Shown one piece after another: positions 24,804-36,808 of a DNA stretch of 64,000 nt. Below the pieces are notes generated by a model that worked only from the letters and a program-made list of their open reading frames with translations, did not search any database and was not told the DNA's origin. The DNA lies in contig NZ_CP109965.1 of the NCBI RefSeq assembly GCF_026725475.1, positions 806,001 to 870,000 on the forward strand, read 5' to 3'. The DNA is from Catenovulum adriaticum. Lineage in GTDB: Bacteria; Pseudomonadota; Gammaproteobacteria; Enterobacterales; Alteromonadaceae. The position numbers and the translations under genes were made by a program. Numbering within the stretch: position 1 is the stretch's first letter; each line of letters opens with the position of its first letter.

Positions 24804-24906
24804 CAAAAATTCATTAAACATGCACAGTGTTCACACAGATAAATAACTGGTTACTGAAAGAAAGACTTCGTAAGGTCAACAGACCGAATGATGAAAGTCA
24901 TAAGAT

Positions 24907-24978
24907 AGGTCTGTAGCTCAGCTAGTTAGCACCCCAATCCCTTGTAAAGCGGTGAGGTCGGTTTGCCGACAAGTTGAA
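24907..24978 (+). pseudogene. Degenerate tRNA-Ile copy, 5' half retained
   Basis: The first 23 bases match the intact tRNA-Ile 88 bp downstream except one base (AGGTCTGTAGCTCAGCTAGT). The anticodon region is altered to CACC...GGTG around CCAATCCCTTGTAAAGC, no GAT anticodon loop forms, and the T arm and acceptor 3' strand are lost. Confidence 0.7.
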
Positions 24979-24994
24979 GTGAAAGATTAAGTAT

Positions 24995-25071
<77 letters not shown>

Positions 25072-25082
25072 ATAACGTAGGA

Positions 25083-25163
25083 CGTTGATAAGTTAGAGCG
25101 CACCCCGCTCTTGATATTAGCGGTGAGTCGGCTTGGTTATTTCAAGTCTGCCCAGACCTACCA
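25083..25163 (+). pseudogene. Degenerate tRNA-Ile copy, 3' half retained
   Basis: The last 23 bases (TTCAAGTCTGCCCAGACCTA then CCA) match tRNA-Ile exactly. The 5' acceptor is lost (GACGTTGATAAGTTAGAGCG). The anticodon stem is lengthened to CCGCT...AGCGG around a loop that still contains GAT. It cannot form a normal acceptor stem. Confidence 0.7.
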
Positions 25164-25273
25164 AATTCACATTACTTCTGCGTTATTTTAATACTCGTTT
25201 AGCAGGCTAAACGTTCGCATTAAAATGCCTTGAATTAAAGTGAATTACATTTACGAAAAAAGACTGCAAAAAT

Positions 25274-25349
25274 GGGGCTATAGCTCAGCTGGGAGAGCGC
25301 CTGCCTTGCACGCAGGAGGTCAGCAGTTCGATCCTGCTTAGCTCCACCA
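25274..25349 (+). tRNA. tRNA-Ala (TGC)
   Basis: 76 nt, GGGGCTATAGCTCAGCTGGG at the 5' end, anticodon loop CTTGCAC (TGC) and GCTCCACCA at the 3' end. Second tRNA of the operon 2 spacer. Confidence 0.98.
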
Positions 25350-25387
25350 CTTTTGCATTATTATATAAAACGAAGTCAGGTACACAG

Positions 25388-25434
25388 AAACCAAACAAAA
25401 TAGTTAACGCTAATTATTTTGTTTGGTTTTTTTA
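25388..25434 (+). terminator. Terminator-like stem inside the operon 2 spacer
   Basis: AAACCAAACAAAATA (25388-25402) pairs perfectly with TATTTTGTTTGGTTT (25415-25429), followed by further Ts. A boxA-like GCTCTTTAACAA comes right after (25440), as in operon 1. It may be an rRNA processing or attenuation structure rather than a true end of transcription, because 23S and 5S follow. Confidence 0.6.
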
Positions 25435-25555
25435 ACCACGCTCTTTAACAATCTGGACAAGAAGTAATAAAGAAAAACGAATTCAATCAAGTTGAATTAG
25501 TATTCAAAGTAGCAAGCAGTCCTACGTACAATCTGGATAAACATTCGGGTTGTAT

Positions 25556-28437
<2,882 letters not shown>

Positions 28438-28568
28438 ACAACGCCGAATGTTTATTAACATGACGTGAAGTGTGACTGCGCGAATGAATAAACAAACTTG
28501 ATTGACTCTTTATTATGTATTGTCCTGATTGGTTAATTGACTGAAAAGTGAATTAACAGACCGACTTA

Positions 28569-28686
28569 TGCCTGGCGGCCAAAGCATTGTGGCACCACCT
28601 GATTCCATTTCGAACTCAGAAGTGAAACACAATAGCGGCGATGGTAGTGTGGGAGTTCCCATGTGAGAGTAGCACACTGCCAGGCT
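28569..28686 (+). rRNA. 5S ribosomal RNA, operon 2
   Basis: Identical to the operon 1 copy. The 23S-5S spacer differs by one base (G at 28559 where operon 1 has A at 22819), and the sequences diverge about 55 bases after 5S. Confidence 0.96.
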
Positions 28687-28791
28687 CTTTATTTTATCCT
28701 TTAGGATAAGGTCTAAACAACGCATTTATGCAGTTTAGACATACCGTACATCCTGTACATAAAAATTTGATGTGAAAGCATCCCAAGATTC

Positions 28792-28820
28792 AGCCCGATT
28801 CGAAAGAGTCGGGCTTTTTT
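28792..28820 (+). terminator. Intrinsic terminator of rRNA operon 2
   Basis: AGCCCGA ... TCGGGCT stem followed by TTTTT. This canonical terminator is absent after operon 1, which suggests it ends the whole tandem unit. Confidence 0.9.
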
Positions 28821-28948
28821 GTTGGTTGACCTAATATTTACCTCCTATCACTATTTAAAGCTTAAGCCTCTTCTAAAATTTTAAAACTATTTGCTAAATT
28901 GAGTTTTGGAATGTTATAAATGTAAAAAGAATTAATTGTAGAAAAACG

Positions 28949-29674
28949 ATGAAAAGAATTATATTGCTAATTTTGTTATGTATCAGTACTTCTGTTATAG
29001 CAAAAGACTGTGTGATTTTATTGCATGGTTTAGCAAGAGGCGCTGATTCTATGCAACAATTAGAAGATAGCTTAGAACAGTCTGATTATACAGTTGCCAA
29101 TATTGACTACCCATCTCGTAAAGCAAAAGTTGAATTTTTAGCAGATCTTGCGATCAACGAAGGTATTTATAAATGCCGCCAACAGGGCGCTCAAAATATT
29201 AATTTTGTCACGCATTCGATGGGCGGTATCTTAGTTAGGTATTTTTTAGACAAAAAACAAATTGATAATCTTGGGCGTGTCGTTATGTTAGGCCCACCTA
29301 ACAAAGGAAGTGAGGTGGTAGATGAACTTAGAGATTTAGAAATTTTTGAGTGGATAAATGGTCCTGCTGGCCAACAATTGGGAACAGGTCAGCAAAGTTT
29401 AGTGAATCAGCTTGGGGCTGTTGATTTTGAATTAGGTATTATCGCAGGGACTAAAACCATTAATTGGATCTTGTCGACAATTCTACCGAATCAAGATGAT
29501 GGTAAAGTGACTGTTGAAAGCACAAAAATAGATGGAATGTGTAGTTTTATTAAATTACCTGTAACTCATACTTTTATGATGATGAATGATGTAGTGGAAC
29601 GGCAAGTTATTTCTTATCTGAAAACAGGTCACTTTGCTCATTCATCAGCTCAAAATAATTTATGCTTTAAATGA
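28949..29674 (+). CDS. Exported alpha/beta-hydrolase, lipase-like
   Basis: A 241-residue protein with an 18-residue signal peptide (cleavage near VIA-KDC). The oxyanion segment VILLHGLARG (residues 22-31) and nucleophile elbow THSMGG with Ser90 place it among triacylglycerol-lipase/PGAP1-like hydrolases. The first glycine of the usual GHSMG is threonine here. A C-terminal VTHTFMM supplies a likely catalytic histidine near residue 217. It is followed at 40 bp by a small membrane protein and, convergently, by a patatin. Substrate is unknown; a membrane lipid or ester in the periplasm is plausible. Confidence 0.8.
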   Translation: MKRIILLILLCISTSVIAKDCVILLHGLARGADSMQQLEDSLEQSDYTVANIDYPSRKAKVEFLADLAINEGIYKCRQQGAQNINFVTHSMGGILVRYFLDKKQIDNLGRVVMLGPPNKGSEVVDELRDLEIFEWINGPAGQQLGTGQQSLVNQLGAVDFELGIIAGTKTINWILSTILPNQDDGKVTVESTKIDGMCSFIKLPVTHTFMMMNDVVERQVISYLKTGHFAHSSAQNNLCFK

Positions 29675-29714
29675 GCTAAACTCAATTAAAGCACGTTTGG
29701 TTTTGGAGGTTGGA

Positions 29715-29864
29715 ATGAGGTGGCTTAAAGTTTTAATTTTATTCGCTCTAGCGATAATTTGTTATGCTATTGGTAATGTTAAAGGTTTTTTTATTGCTAT
29801 CCTAATGGGGTTACTATTTGAAGGCTTAATGTGGTTTATCATGTTTAGAAAGAGAAATGATTAA
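29715..29864 (+). CDS. Small two-helix membrane protein, unknown
   Basis: A 49-residue protein beginning MRWLKVLILFALAIICYAIG. Two hydrophobic helices (about 4-20 and 24-43) are separated by GNVKG, and the tail is basic (MFRKRND). I chose the ATG at 29715 because GGAGG lies at 29705-29709 with ideal spacing; the frame is open further upstream to 29634 but that part overlaps the lipase gene. Probably co-transcribed with the lipase-like gene. No family recognised. Confidence 0.6.
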   Translation: MRWLKVLILFALAIICYAIGNVKGFFIAILMGLLFEGLMWFIMFRKRND

Positions 29865-29922
29865 TAAAGCATTTGAGTTAATAGATATCAATTTTTTATG
29901 TTTTTTGGTTACAACTATGAAC

Positions 29923-31062
29923 TTAGCCGATTTCTAAAAACGTTTTAATTTCATCTATTCTGGCTAAACCATCAGACCACCCTAATTCAATGAGCTCTCG
30001 GCAATAATTTTGTTCAAATAATAAATAACTAATTAAACTAGATTTATGAGCCGTATTAGAATTAATGCCGAGAATACGAAGTAATGCCCGAATTGAGAAT
30101 GGCATACTTTCATAATGCTTTGCAGCTATTTCACTAAAACTTTTACTTGGGTTAATTTGCAAAGTTTGAATGTTTTTAAGCCCCGATAAATTTTGGTATT
30201 CCGGTTTTATAAAGTTAAGTGTCTGATTAATACGCTCCATGCGTTCTATGTCACTGGTTAATACATCACTAAAAATAGTATCTAACAAATGACCCACTAT
30301 GGCACCTCCCGTCGGTGGGATAGCTTTGTCTTCATGGTAGAAAAAACGATTTTTAGGTTGATCCATACCAATAATGAAAATCTTCTCTGCTCCAAGATGA
30401 ATGGGCGCACTAAGCGGGGCAAGTTGGTTTATAGAGCCGTCACCAAAAAATTCACTATGAAGTTCAACGGATGGGAAAATCATTGGGATAGCAGACGAAG
30501 CCATCAAGTGTTCAATTTTTATGGCGCTATGTATTCCACGACGTTTTGCTCTCACCCAGGGCTGGATCTCATCACCCGATTGGTAAAGACAAACAGAATC
30601 ACCCGAATGGTAAGATGAAGCGGTCACCGATATTGCTTTTAAATATTGCCGTTCAATATTAATTTGAATGCGATTTAAATCGAGTAATTCCTCTAATAAA
30701 GATTTTAAAGGTGCGTTGTCAAACCAACTCTCGTTTTTAATAGAAATGTTTTCGTCTCTAATAGGCGAAAAGTTTTTGAGTAAGTTTCGGTATAACGTTT
30801 TAAAGTTGCTTTGGTAAACCATATCGGTATGAAAGTTTTTCCAAACCCACTCTAATTTTTTAACACCTAAATGGTAACAAGATGCGTAACAGGATAATGC
30901 AGTCGCGTTAATTGCGCCTGCAGAGGTGCCAGATAAAATAGGAAAGGGGAGGCCGTGGCTACGCGGTAACGTTTGCGCAAGTGCCTTTAAAACACCTACC
31001 TGATAAGCTGCACGCGCGCCGCCGCCTAATAATAAAAGTCCAAATTTATTTTTATCTGTCAT
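29923..31062 (-). CDS. Patatin-like phospholipase
   Basis: A 379-residue protein with the patatin Ser-Asp dyad: glycine-rich oxyanion loop LLGGGARAAYQVGVL (11-25), nucleophile Ser47 in SGTSAGA and the DGS motif (FFGDGS, about residue 210). No signal peptide, so probably cytoplasmic or membrane-associated. The family hydrolyses acyl chains from phospholipids or neutral lipids. It stands alone, 50 bp downstream of the start of nothing else on its strand except acnA, which ends upstream of it by 50 bp and could be co-transcribed. Confidence 0.87.
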   Translation of the reverse strand: MTDKNKFGLLLLGGGARAAYQVGVLKALAQTLPRSHGLPFPILSGTSAGAINATALSCYASCYHLGVKKLEWVWKNFHTDMVYQSNFKTLYRNLLKNFSPIRDENISIKNESWFDNAPLKSLLEELLDLNRIQINIERQYLKAISVTASSYHSGDSVCLYQSGDEIQPWVRAKRRGIHSAIKIEHLMASSAIPMIFPSVELHSEFFGDGSINQLAPLSAPIHLGAEKIFIIGMDQPKNRFFYHEDKAIPPTGGAIVGHLLDTIFSDVLTSDIERMERINQTLNFIKPEYQNLSGLKNIQTLQINPSKSFSEIAAKHYESMPFSIRALLRILGINSNTAHKSSLISYLLFEQNYCRELIELGWSDGLARIDEIKTFLEIG

Positions 31063-31112
31063 TTATGGTATGTTTTTATCATCCTGTATCTATAATTATA
31101 CACCTAATTTTA

Positions 31113-33836
31113 TTAAAGCAAGCGTCTCAGTACGAAAGGTAAAATTCCTCCGTTTTGGTAGTATTTAAATTCATTATTTGTATCGATTCTAATGTCCATT
31201 ACAATTGATTTTGCTGCGCCTTCATCATCGCTATATGTTACTTCTACTTCTTGTTGTCCTGCTTTAACTGCAGGTATAGAAAATATTTCTTTACCTGTTA
31301 ATTCATGACTGTTAGCGCTTTCGCCTGCTTTAAATTGTAAAGGGAGTATGCCCATGCCAATTAGATTAGAACGGTGTATTCGCTCGTAGCTTTCGGCAAA
31401 AACTGCTTTAACGCCTAATAGTGATGGCCCTTTAGCGGCCCAATCCCGGCTTGAACCTGTACCATATTCTTTACCTGCGATAACAATACATGGGGTATTA
31501 TTCTGTTGATATTGCATCGCAGCCTCATAAATAGACATGGTTTCATTGCTTGGAAAATAACATGTAAAGCTGCCCTCAGTTCCTGGAGCTAATTCATTTT
31601 TTAGCCGAACGTTAGCAAATGTCCCTCTAACCATGACCTCATGATTACCCCGGCGTGAGCCATATGAATTAAAATCTTTTGTTTGAACACCTAAATCATT
31701 TAAATACTTACCCGCAGGGCTTGTCGGCGCAATAGCCCCAGCCGGAGAAATATGATCTGTGGTAATACTATCGCCTACTTTTACTAAGCATCGAGCTTTA
31801 TTTATTGCCTCCGTGGGATTAGCATTTGCTGAAATATTTTCAAAAAATGGAGGCTGTTTGATATAGCTAGATTCTGGCCAGTCGTATGTTTTTTCGTCAG
31901 ATACGTTTAAGTCATTCCAACTTTGGTTACCTTCAAAAACATCAGCATATTTAGTTTTAAATATTTTGTTGGTAACAAAAGTTTGGCTTAATTTTTTTAC
32001 TTCTTCTTCATTTGGCCATAGATCTTTTAAGTACACAGGATCATTTTGTTGATTGTACGCAATAGGATCTTGGTGAATATTAATTTTCATATTGCCTGCT
32101 AGAGCATATGCAACAACTAAAGGCGGCGAAGCTAAATAGTTAGCAGCCGTATCTGGATGAATTCTGCCTTCAAAGTTTCGATTGCCAGATAAAATAGAAC
32201 ATACGGGGAGTTTTGCTATTCGAATTGCGTTGCTGATTTCTTCTGGTAAAGGCCCTGAGTTACCTATGCACGTTGTGCATCCATAGCCAACTAAGTTAAA
32301 CCCTAATGCGTTTAAATCGTCCATTAAACCAGCATTTTGCAAATATTCGGTTACAACTTGCGAGCCGGGGGCAAACGAAGTTTTAACCCAAGGTTTAGTT
32401 GTAATCCCTAATTCTCTTGCTTTTCGCGCCATTAAGCCAGCAGTAATTAATACAGATGGGTTTGATGTGTTTGTACAGCTAGTAATTGCAGCGATAACGA
32501 TTGCGCCAGGATCTAACGAAAAGGTGTTATCTTGGTATGTTACTTCAATGCCTGAATCTTCTTTTTGAGGCTGGTTTGCATCTAGCTCGTCACCACCCTC
32601 TGCTGCAAATTCTGCTTCTGCTGGTTGATCTATGTTGACTATGCGCTGTTCTAACCACAGTTCAAATTGCTCAGCAGCGTGTGCAAGGGGGATTCTATCT
32701 TGCGGTCGTTTAGGCCCCGCAATTGAAGGCTCCACTTGGGTCAAATCTAAACTTAGGGTTTCATGATAGCTAGCTTTTGGTGTTTGTTCGTCATGCCAAA
32801 TACCAAGCTGCTTAGCATATTGTTCAACTAAATCTATTTGGTTTTGGTCACGGCCTGTAAGTTGTAAATAATTGGTAGACTCTTTGTCTAACGGAAATAT
32901 CCCACAGGTTGCGCCGTATTCTGGTGCCATATTTGCAATAGTTGCTCGGTCAGCTGTGGTTAAGTGCTTGAGGCCCGAACCATAAAATTCAACAAACTTT
33001 CCGACTACGCCGTGCTTTCTTAATTGCTCTGTAACTGTGAGCACTAAATCAGTTGCGGTTACACCTTCGGTTAATTCTCCAGATAATTCAAACCCGACTA
33101 CTTTAGGGACCAGCATACTAACGGGTTGGCCTAACATGGCGGCCTCAGCTTCAATACCGCCAACCCCCCAGCCTAATATTCCTAAACCATTAATCATAGT
33201 GGTGTGAGAATCAGTACCCACTAAGGTATCTGGATACGCCCACTGTTCGTTATTTTGTTCTTTTGAAAAAACACAGCGCGCTAAATATTCTAAATTAACT
33301 TGATGTACAATGCCTGTGCCTGGTGGTACAACTTTAAAGTTATTAAAGTTATTTTGTCCCCATTTTAAAAACTGGTAACGTTCAGCATTTCGTTTTACTT
33401 CGATTTTCGTATTTTTGTCAAACGCATCATCTGTACCAAAATAATCCACCATAATTGAGTGATCAATCACAAGCTCCACCGGGTTGAATGGATTTATTTT
33501 TTCAGGATCGCCCTTTAAATCGGCCATTGCATTACGCATTGCGGCTAAATCTACGATGGCTGGAACACCGGTAAAATCTTGTAAAATAACACGCGATGGG
33601 ACAAACGAAATTTCAATTTGTTTCGGGTTTTGAGTATCCCATTTAGCTAAAGTTTCAATATGGCTAGATTCTACGAAATCAGATGTTTCATGACGTAGTA
33701 AGTTTTCTAATAAAATTTTAATACAGTAGGGAAGCCGGTTGATATCATACTCTTTTGCTAGTTTATCAAAGCTAATGGCTTGATAGGTTTGCTTATCGAT
33801 AGTAAGTGGTTGAATATTGCGCCAATGCTGTTGCAT
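31113..33836 (-). CDS. acnA: Aconitate hydratase A
   Basis: A 907-residue enzyme of the TCA cycle interconverting citrate and isocitrate. The three [4Fe-4S] ligands are Cys454 (CTNTSNP), Cys520 and Cys523 (CTTCIGNSG), with the same spacing as E. coli AcnA (435, 501, 504). The extra length comes largely from an acidic insertion before the first cysteine (around EGGDELDANQPQKED). Typical C-terminal blocks YGTGSSRDWAAKG and the SYGSRRGNHEVM loop are intact. It is divergent from fumC with 271 bp between the genes. AcnD is the alternative, but the GPKRPQDR motif is characteristic of AcnA. Confidence 0.95.
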   Translation of the reverse strand: MQQHWRNIQPLTIDKQTYQAISFDKLAKEYDINRLPYCIKILLENLLRHETSDFVESSHIETLAKWDTQNPKQIEISFVPSRVILQDFTGVPAIVDLAAMRNAMADLKGDPEKINPFNPVELVIDHSIMVDYFGTDDAFDKNTKIEVKRNAERYQFLKWGQNNFNNFKVVPPGTGIVHQVNLEYLARCVFSKEQNNEQWAYPDTLVGTDSHTTMINGLGILGWGVGGIEAEAAMLGQPVSMLVPKVVGFELSGELTEGVTATDLVLTVTEQLRKHGVVGKFVEFYGSGLKHLTTADRATIANMAPEYGATCGIFPLDKESTNYLQLTGRDQNQIDLVEQYAKQLGIWHDEQTPKASYHETLSLDLTQVEPSIAGPKRPQDRIPLAHAAEQFELWLEQRIVNIDQPAEAEFAAEGGDELDANQPQKEDSGIEVTYQDNTFSLDPGAIVIAAITSCTNTSNPSVLITAGLMARKARELGITTKPWVKTSFAPGSQVVTEYLQNAGLMDDLNALGFNLVGYGCTTCIGNSGPLPEEISNAIRIAKLPVCSILSGNRNFEGRIHPDTAANYLASPPLVVAYALAGNMKINIHQDPIAYNQQNDPVYLKDLWPNEEEVKKLSQTFVTNKIFKTKYADVFEGNQSWNDLNVSDEKTYDWPESSYIKQPPFFENISANANPTEAINKARCLVKVGDSITTDHISPAGAIAPTSPAGKYLNDLGVQTKDFNSYGSRRGNHEVMVRGTFANVRLKNELAPGTEGSFTCYFPSNETMSIYEAAMQYQQNNTPCIVIAGKEYGTGSSRDWAAKGPSLLGVKAVFAESYERIHRSNLIGMGILPLQFKAGESANSHELTGKEIFSIPAVKAGQQEVEVTYSDDEGAAKSIVMDIRIDTNNEFKYYQNGGILPFVLRRLL

Positions 33837-33865
33837 CTTGCCTCCCTAGTGGCTATCTGGTTTGA

Positions 33866-33881
33866 GTTCATTTAATTGAAC
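33866..33881. promoter_or_regulatory. Operator-like palindrome between acnA and fumC
   Basis: GTTCA (33866-33870) and TGAAC (33877-33881) around TTTAAT form a small symmetric site 30 bp upstream of the acnA start. It could bind a regulator shared by acnA and fumC, but no regulator can be named. The rest of the 271-bp interval is AT-rich. Confidence 0.3.
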
Positions 33882-34107
33882 GTGTATTAATAAGCTTAAA
33901 TGACTTAATTAAAATTTGTCTTAATATTTAGCATAAGGGTCAAACGGTGAGTATTCAAGGTTAGCCTAATTATACTTAATGATAGTTTAGGCTTTAAAAT
34001 GTGCTAATGCATACCAATAGTTATTATTAAGAAGTTATTATTAAGAATTGCTAAAATAAATTGAGTTTAAGTTAACCCAACATATCAATTCAGTTAAGGA
34101 TCTTGAA

Positions 34108-35508
34108 ATGGATGATAAAGACTACCGACAAGTTGAAGATAGCTTTGGTAAATTAAATATTCCCGTAGATGCACTTTATGGCGCTCAAACGCAGCGTGCC
34201 GTTGAAAATTTTAACTTTACAACCAGACGTATGCCAGCTCAATTCATTCGCTCGCTAGCGCTCATAAAAAAAGCAGCTGCAAAAACGAATGCAGAGTTAA
34301 ATTGTATTCATCCAGATCAAGCGGAATACATTGTTAAAGCTGCCGATGAAATTATTACTCAAGACTATCATAACCAATTTCCGGTAAATGTATTTCAAAC
34401 GGGGTCGGGCACTAGCACGAATATGAATATGAACGAGGTGATTGCGACATTAGCGCAACAGCTTGCTTCAAAAGCTGGCACAGTGGTAAAAGTACATGCA
34501 AATGATCAAGTTAACTATGGTCAAAGCAGCAACGATACGATTCCAGCTTGCATTCAGCTTTCGTCAATGTTGGCGATTAAGGAACAACTCATACCATCGT
34601 TAGATAAACTTATTGAAAGACTTGAACAGTTAGCCAGTACTTACCAACATATCGTTAAAACGGGACGAACTCATTTAATGGATGCGATGCCTTTATCACT
34701 TGGTGATGAGTTTGCTACTTGGGCATTTCAAATATCCGAAAGCAAACAGCGCTTGCTTGCCATATTGCCTTATTTAGCCGAGTTGCCATTGGGCGGTACG
34801 GCAATAGGTACAGGAATTAATGCCGATGCTAATTTTTCTAATTTAGTGTGCCGCCATTTAAGCCAACTAACCCAAACAGAGATCAAGCCTTGTTTAAATC
34901 TAGCGGCGAGAATTAGTTCTCAGGATGTCAGCTTACATGCTCATAACGAATTAAAGTTATTAGCGACTATATATATTAAATTGTCTAATGATTTGCGCTG
35001 GATGAATTCAGGGCCAAATTCAGGCTTGAGTGAACTACAACTTAAAGCACTGCAACCTGGCTCGAGTATTATGCCAGGAAAAGTAAACCCGGTGATCCCA
35101 GAGGCTATCATTATGATGGCGAGCGAAGTAATAGGAAACGATACCAGTGTCACGCTTGCCAATCAGTCTGGAAATTTTCAGTTAAATGTAATGCTACCTT
35201 TAATAGCTGATAAGCTATTAACATCAATTACCTTATTGACCGATGCTAGCCAAGCTTTTGCCGATAAAGCGTTAAATGATTTGGTGATTAACGAGCAAAA
35301 ATTGACTCAACAAGCCAAAGCGAATCCGATTTTAGCAACCGCTTTAAATCCGATTATTGGTTATGATAAAGCGGCTAAAATTGCAAAAACGGCGATGCAT
35401 GAAAACCGCAGTATTATTGAAGTCGCACTTGAAATGACAGACATAGAACCACAACAGTTAGAAAAATTATTAGAGCCTATTCAGCAGGCGAAACCTCATG
35501 GTAAATGA
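34108..35508 (+). CDS. fumC: Class II fumarate hydratase
   Basis: This 466-residue iron-independent fumarase converts fumarate to malate. The superfamily signature GSSIMPGKVNP (about residues 317-327) contains the flexible catalytic serine loop. Other family blocks are YGAQTQRAVENF, GSGTSTNMNMNEV and SSNDTIP. Length matches E. coli FumC (467). An AAGGA ribosome site lies just upstream. Divergent from acnA, so the two TCA genes probably share a control region. Convergent with the yheT-type gene. Confidence 0.96.
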   Translation: MDDKDYRQVEDSFGKLNIPVDALYGAQTQRAVENFNFTTRRMPAQFIRSLALIKKAAAKTNAELNCIHPDQAEYIVKAADEIITQDYHNQFPVNVFQTGSGTSTNMNMNEVIATLAQQLASKAGTVVKVHANDQVNYGQSSNDTIPACIQLSSMLAIKEQLIPSLDKLIERLEQLASTYQHIVKTGRTHLMDAMPLSLGDEFATWAFQISESKQRLLAILPYLAELPLGGTAIGTGINADANFSNLVCRHLSQLTQTEIKPCLNLAARISSQDVSLHAHNELKLLATIYIKLSNDLRWMNSGPNSGLSELQLKALQPGSSIMPGKVNPVIPEAIIMMASEVIGNDTSVTLANQSGNFQLNVMLPLIADKLLTSITLLTDASQAFADKALNDLVINEQKLTQQAKANPILATALNPIIGYDKAAKIAKTAMHENRSIIEVALEMTDIEPQQLEKLLEPIQQAKPHGK

Positions 35509-35600
35509 GTAGATAAGTTCAACTCGGTTTAATGAGTATGTTTCAAACGGCTTTTTTCACGGGGACTTTTTTTACAGGAACTGCGTTAAATTCATTTGTA

Positions 35601-35626
35601 TACAACCCCCATGGTTGGGGGTTGTA
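35601..35626. repeat. Perfect GC-rich 11-bp palindrome, REP-like
   Basis: TACAACCCCCA (35601-35611) and TGGGGGTTGTA (35616-35626) around TGGT. It lies in the 290-bp gap between the convergent fumC and yheT-like genes. Its G/C-rich arms contrast with the AT-rich surroundings. It resembles a REP/palindromic-unit element, but no second copy is visible in the window. Confidence 0.55.
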
Positions 35627-35740
35627 GAGCGACGCAGGAACCAAAGCAGAGGCTAGTTATTGACGCGTGAATTTGCCTTGCCCACGCAAAAAAATCTCGC
35701 TTGAAACCATGCGCCAGGCAGCGCTATGAGGTTAAATAAT

Positions 35741-35786
35741 TCAATTAGTCTCTAACCTAACCGAGTTGAGGTTAGATACTAATTGA
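35741..35786. terminator. Long imperfect hairpin between convergent genes
   Basis: Arms 35741-35758 and 35769-35786 match at 17 of 18 positions (TCAATTAGTCTCTAACCT / AGGTTAGATACTAATTGA). It lies 14 bp from the end of the yheT-like gene. A T-tract is missing, so termination is suggested by position only. Confidence 0.45.
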
Positions 35787-35799
35787 ACCTAGCTTATGT

Positions 35800-36798
35800 T
35801 TACATCGTCGCAGGGTCTAAATATTGATTTAAATAATTTAGGCTGCGTTCTTCTAACCAATAATGGCCTTTAAATAAAGTACTACCTGAGATAAAGCCAA
35901 CGTGTCCCCCTTTTTTACTGAGCTCAAAAGTAACAGCTTCAGCTAATTCATCGTTAGATGGGATACTTTTGGGCGATAAAAAAGGGTCGTCCTGAGCATG
36001 AATTATTAATAAAGGTTTTTTGACTGATTTTAGAAACTGTTTACCGCTACATTGCTCGTAATAATCTTGGGCATTTTTAAAACCATGCAATGGTGCCGTA
36101 ATTAAATCGTCAAATTGCCATAAATTTTTAATGGATCTAAACTGTTCAGGTGTTAACTTTAAATAAGGGTGTAAATTGATACGCTGAGTTTTACGTGCCA
36201 CATTATCCAGTAGCATATCTAATAGATATTTTTGGTATATTTGCGAGCTACCAGTTTGAATATATTGACAGCTTTGGGCTAAATCAAGCGGCGGACAAAT
36301 TGCAACACTGGCAATAAACGGATTGTTATATCCGGTTTCGCCAGTGTATTTACATAATACATTCGCCCCTAATGAAAAACCAACTGCTGCAAGTGGTGCA
36401 CAAGGGTAGCTTTGTTCTAGCCATTGACAGATATACGCCAAATCTCCAGTTTCACCTGAATGGTAGGCACGGGGTAGGCGATTGGCTTTGCCACCACACG
36501 AACGAAAGTGAAGTAACAAGCCAACCCAGCCATTGTCTCGAATGGCATTCATCATGCCTTTTGAATAAGTACTGTTTACAGAGCCTTCTAGCCCATGTAA
36601 CACCACAATAATGGGTTTATTTGAATTTGACGCCGGTTTCTCAGTCCAGTTAATTTCTAAAAAATCCCCATCGACTAACTCAAGTTGCTCTGTTATGACA
36701 GGGCACAATAAATTTCGGCGCTCAATTTTTTGCCATATAGTTTGAAGGTGCTTATTATTTAGCCACCAAGCGGGCTTAAACTGGCTTTCGATAATCAT
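35800..36798 (-). CDS. yheT: YheT family alpha/beta hydrolase
   Basis: A 332-residue protein of the YheT/COG0429 family. HGLEGSVNSTYSKG (about residues 68-81) is the oxyanion block typical of the family, GFSLGAN near residue 142 is the nucleophile elbow, and DDPFLSP plus GGHVGF give the remaining Asp and His. No signal peptide. The E. coli homologue is a predicted esterase of unknown substrate. It is the last gene of a minus-strand run that begins with yacL and includes two small unknown proteins (gaps of 10 and 13 bp), consistent with an operon. Confidence 0.9.
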   Translation of the reverse strand: MIIESQFKPAWWLNNKHLQTIWQKIERRNLLCPVITEQLELVDGDFLEINWTEKPASNSNKPIIVVLHGLEGSVNSTYSKGMMNAIRDNGWVGLLLHFRSCGGKANRLPRAYHSGETGDLAYICQWLEQSYPCAPLAAVGFSLGANVLCKYTGETGYNNPFIASVAICPPLDLAQSCQYIQTGSSQIYQKYLLDMLLDNVARKTQRINLHPYLKLTPEQFRSIKNLWQFDDLITAPLHGFKNAQDYYEQCSGKQFLKSVKKPLLIIHAQDDPFLSPKSIPSNDELAEAVTFELSKKGGHVGFISGSTLFKGHYWLEERSLNYLNQYLDPATM

Positions 36799-36808
36799 AT
36801 AGGGTTCT

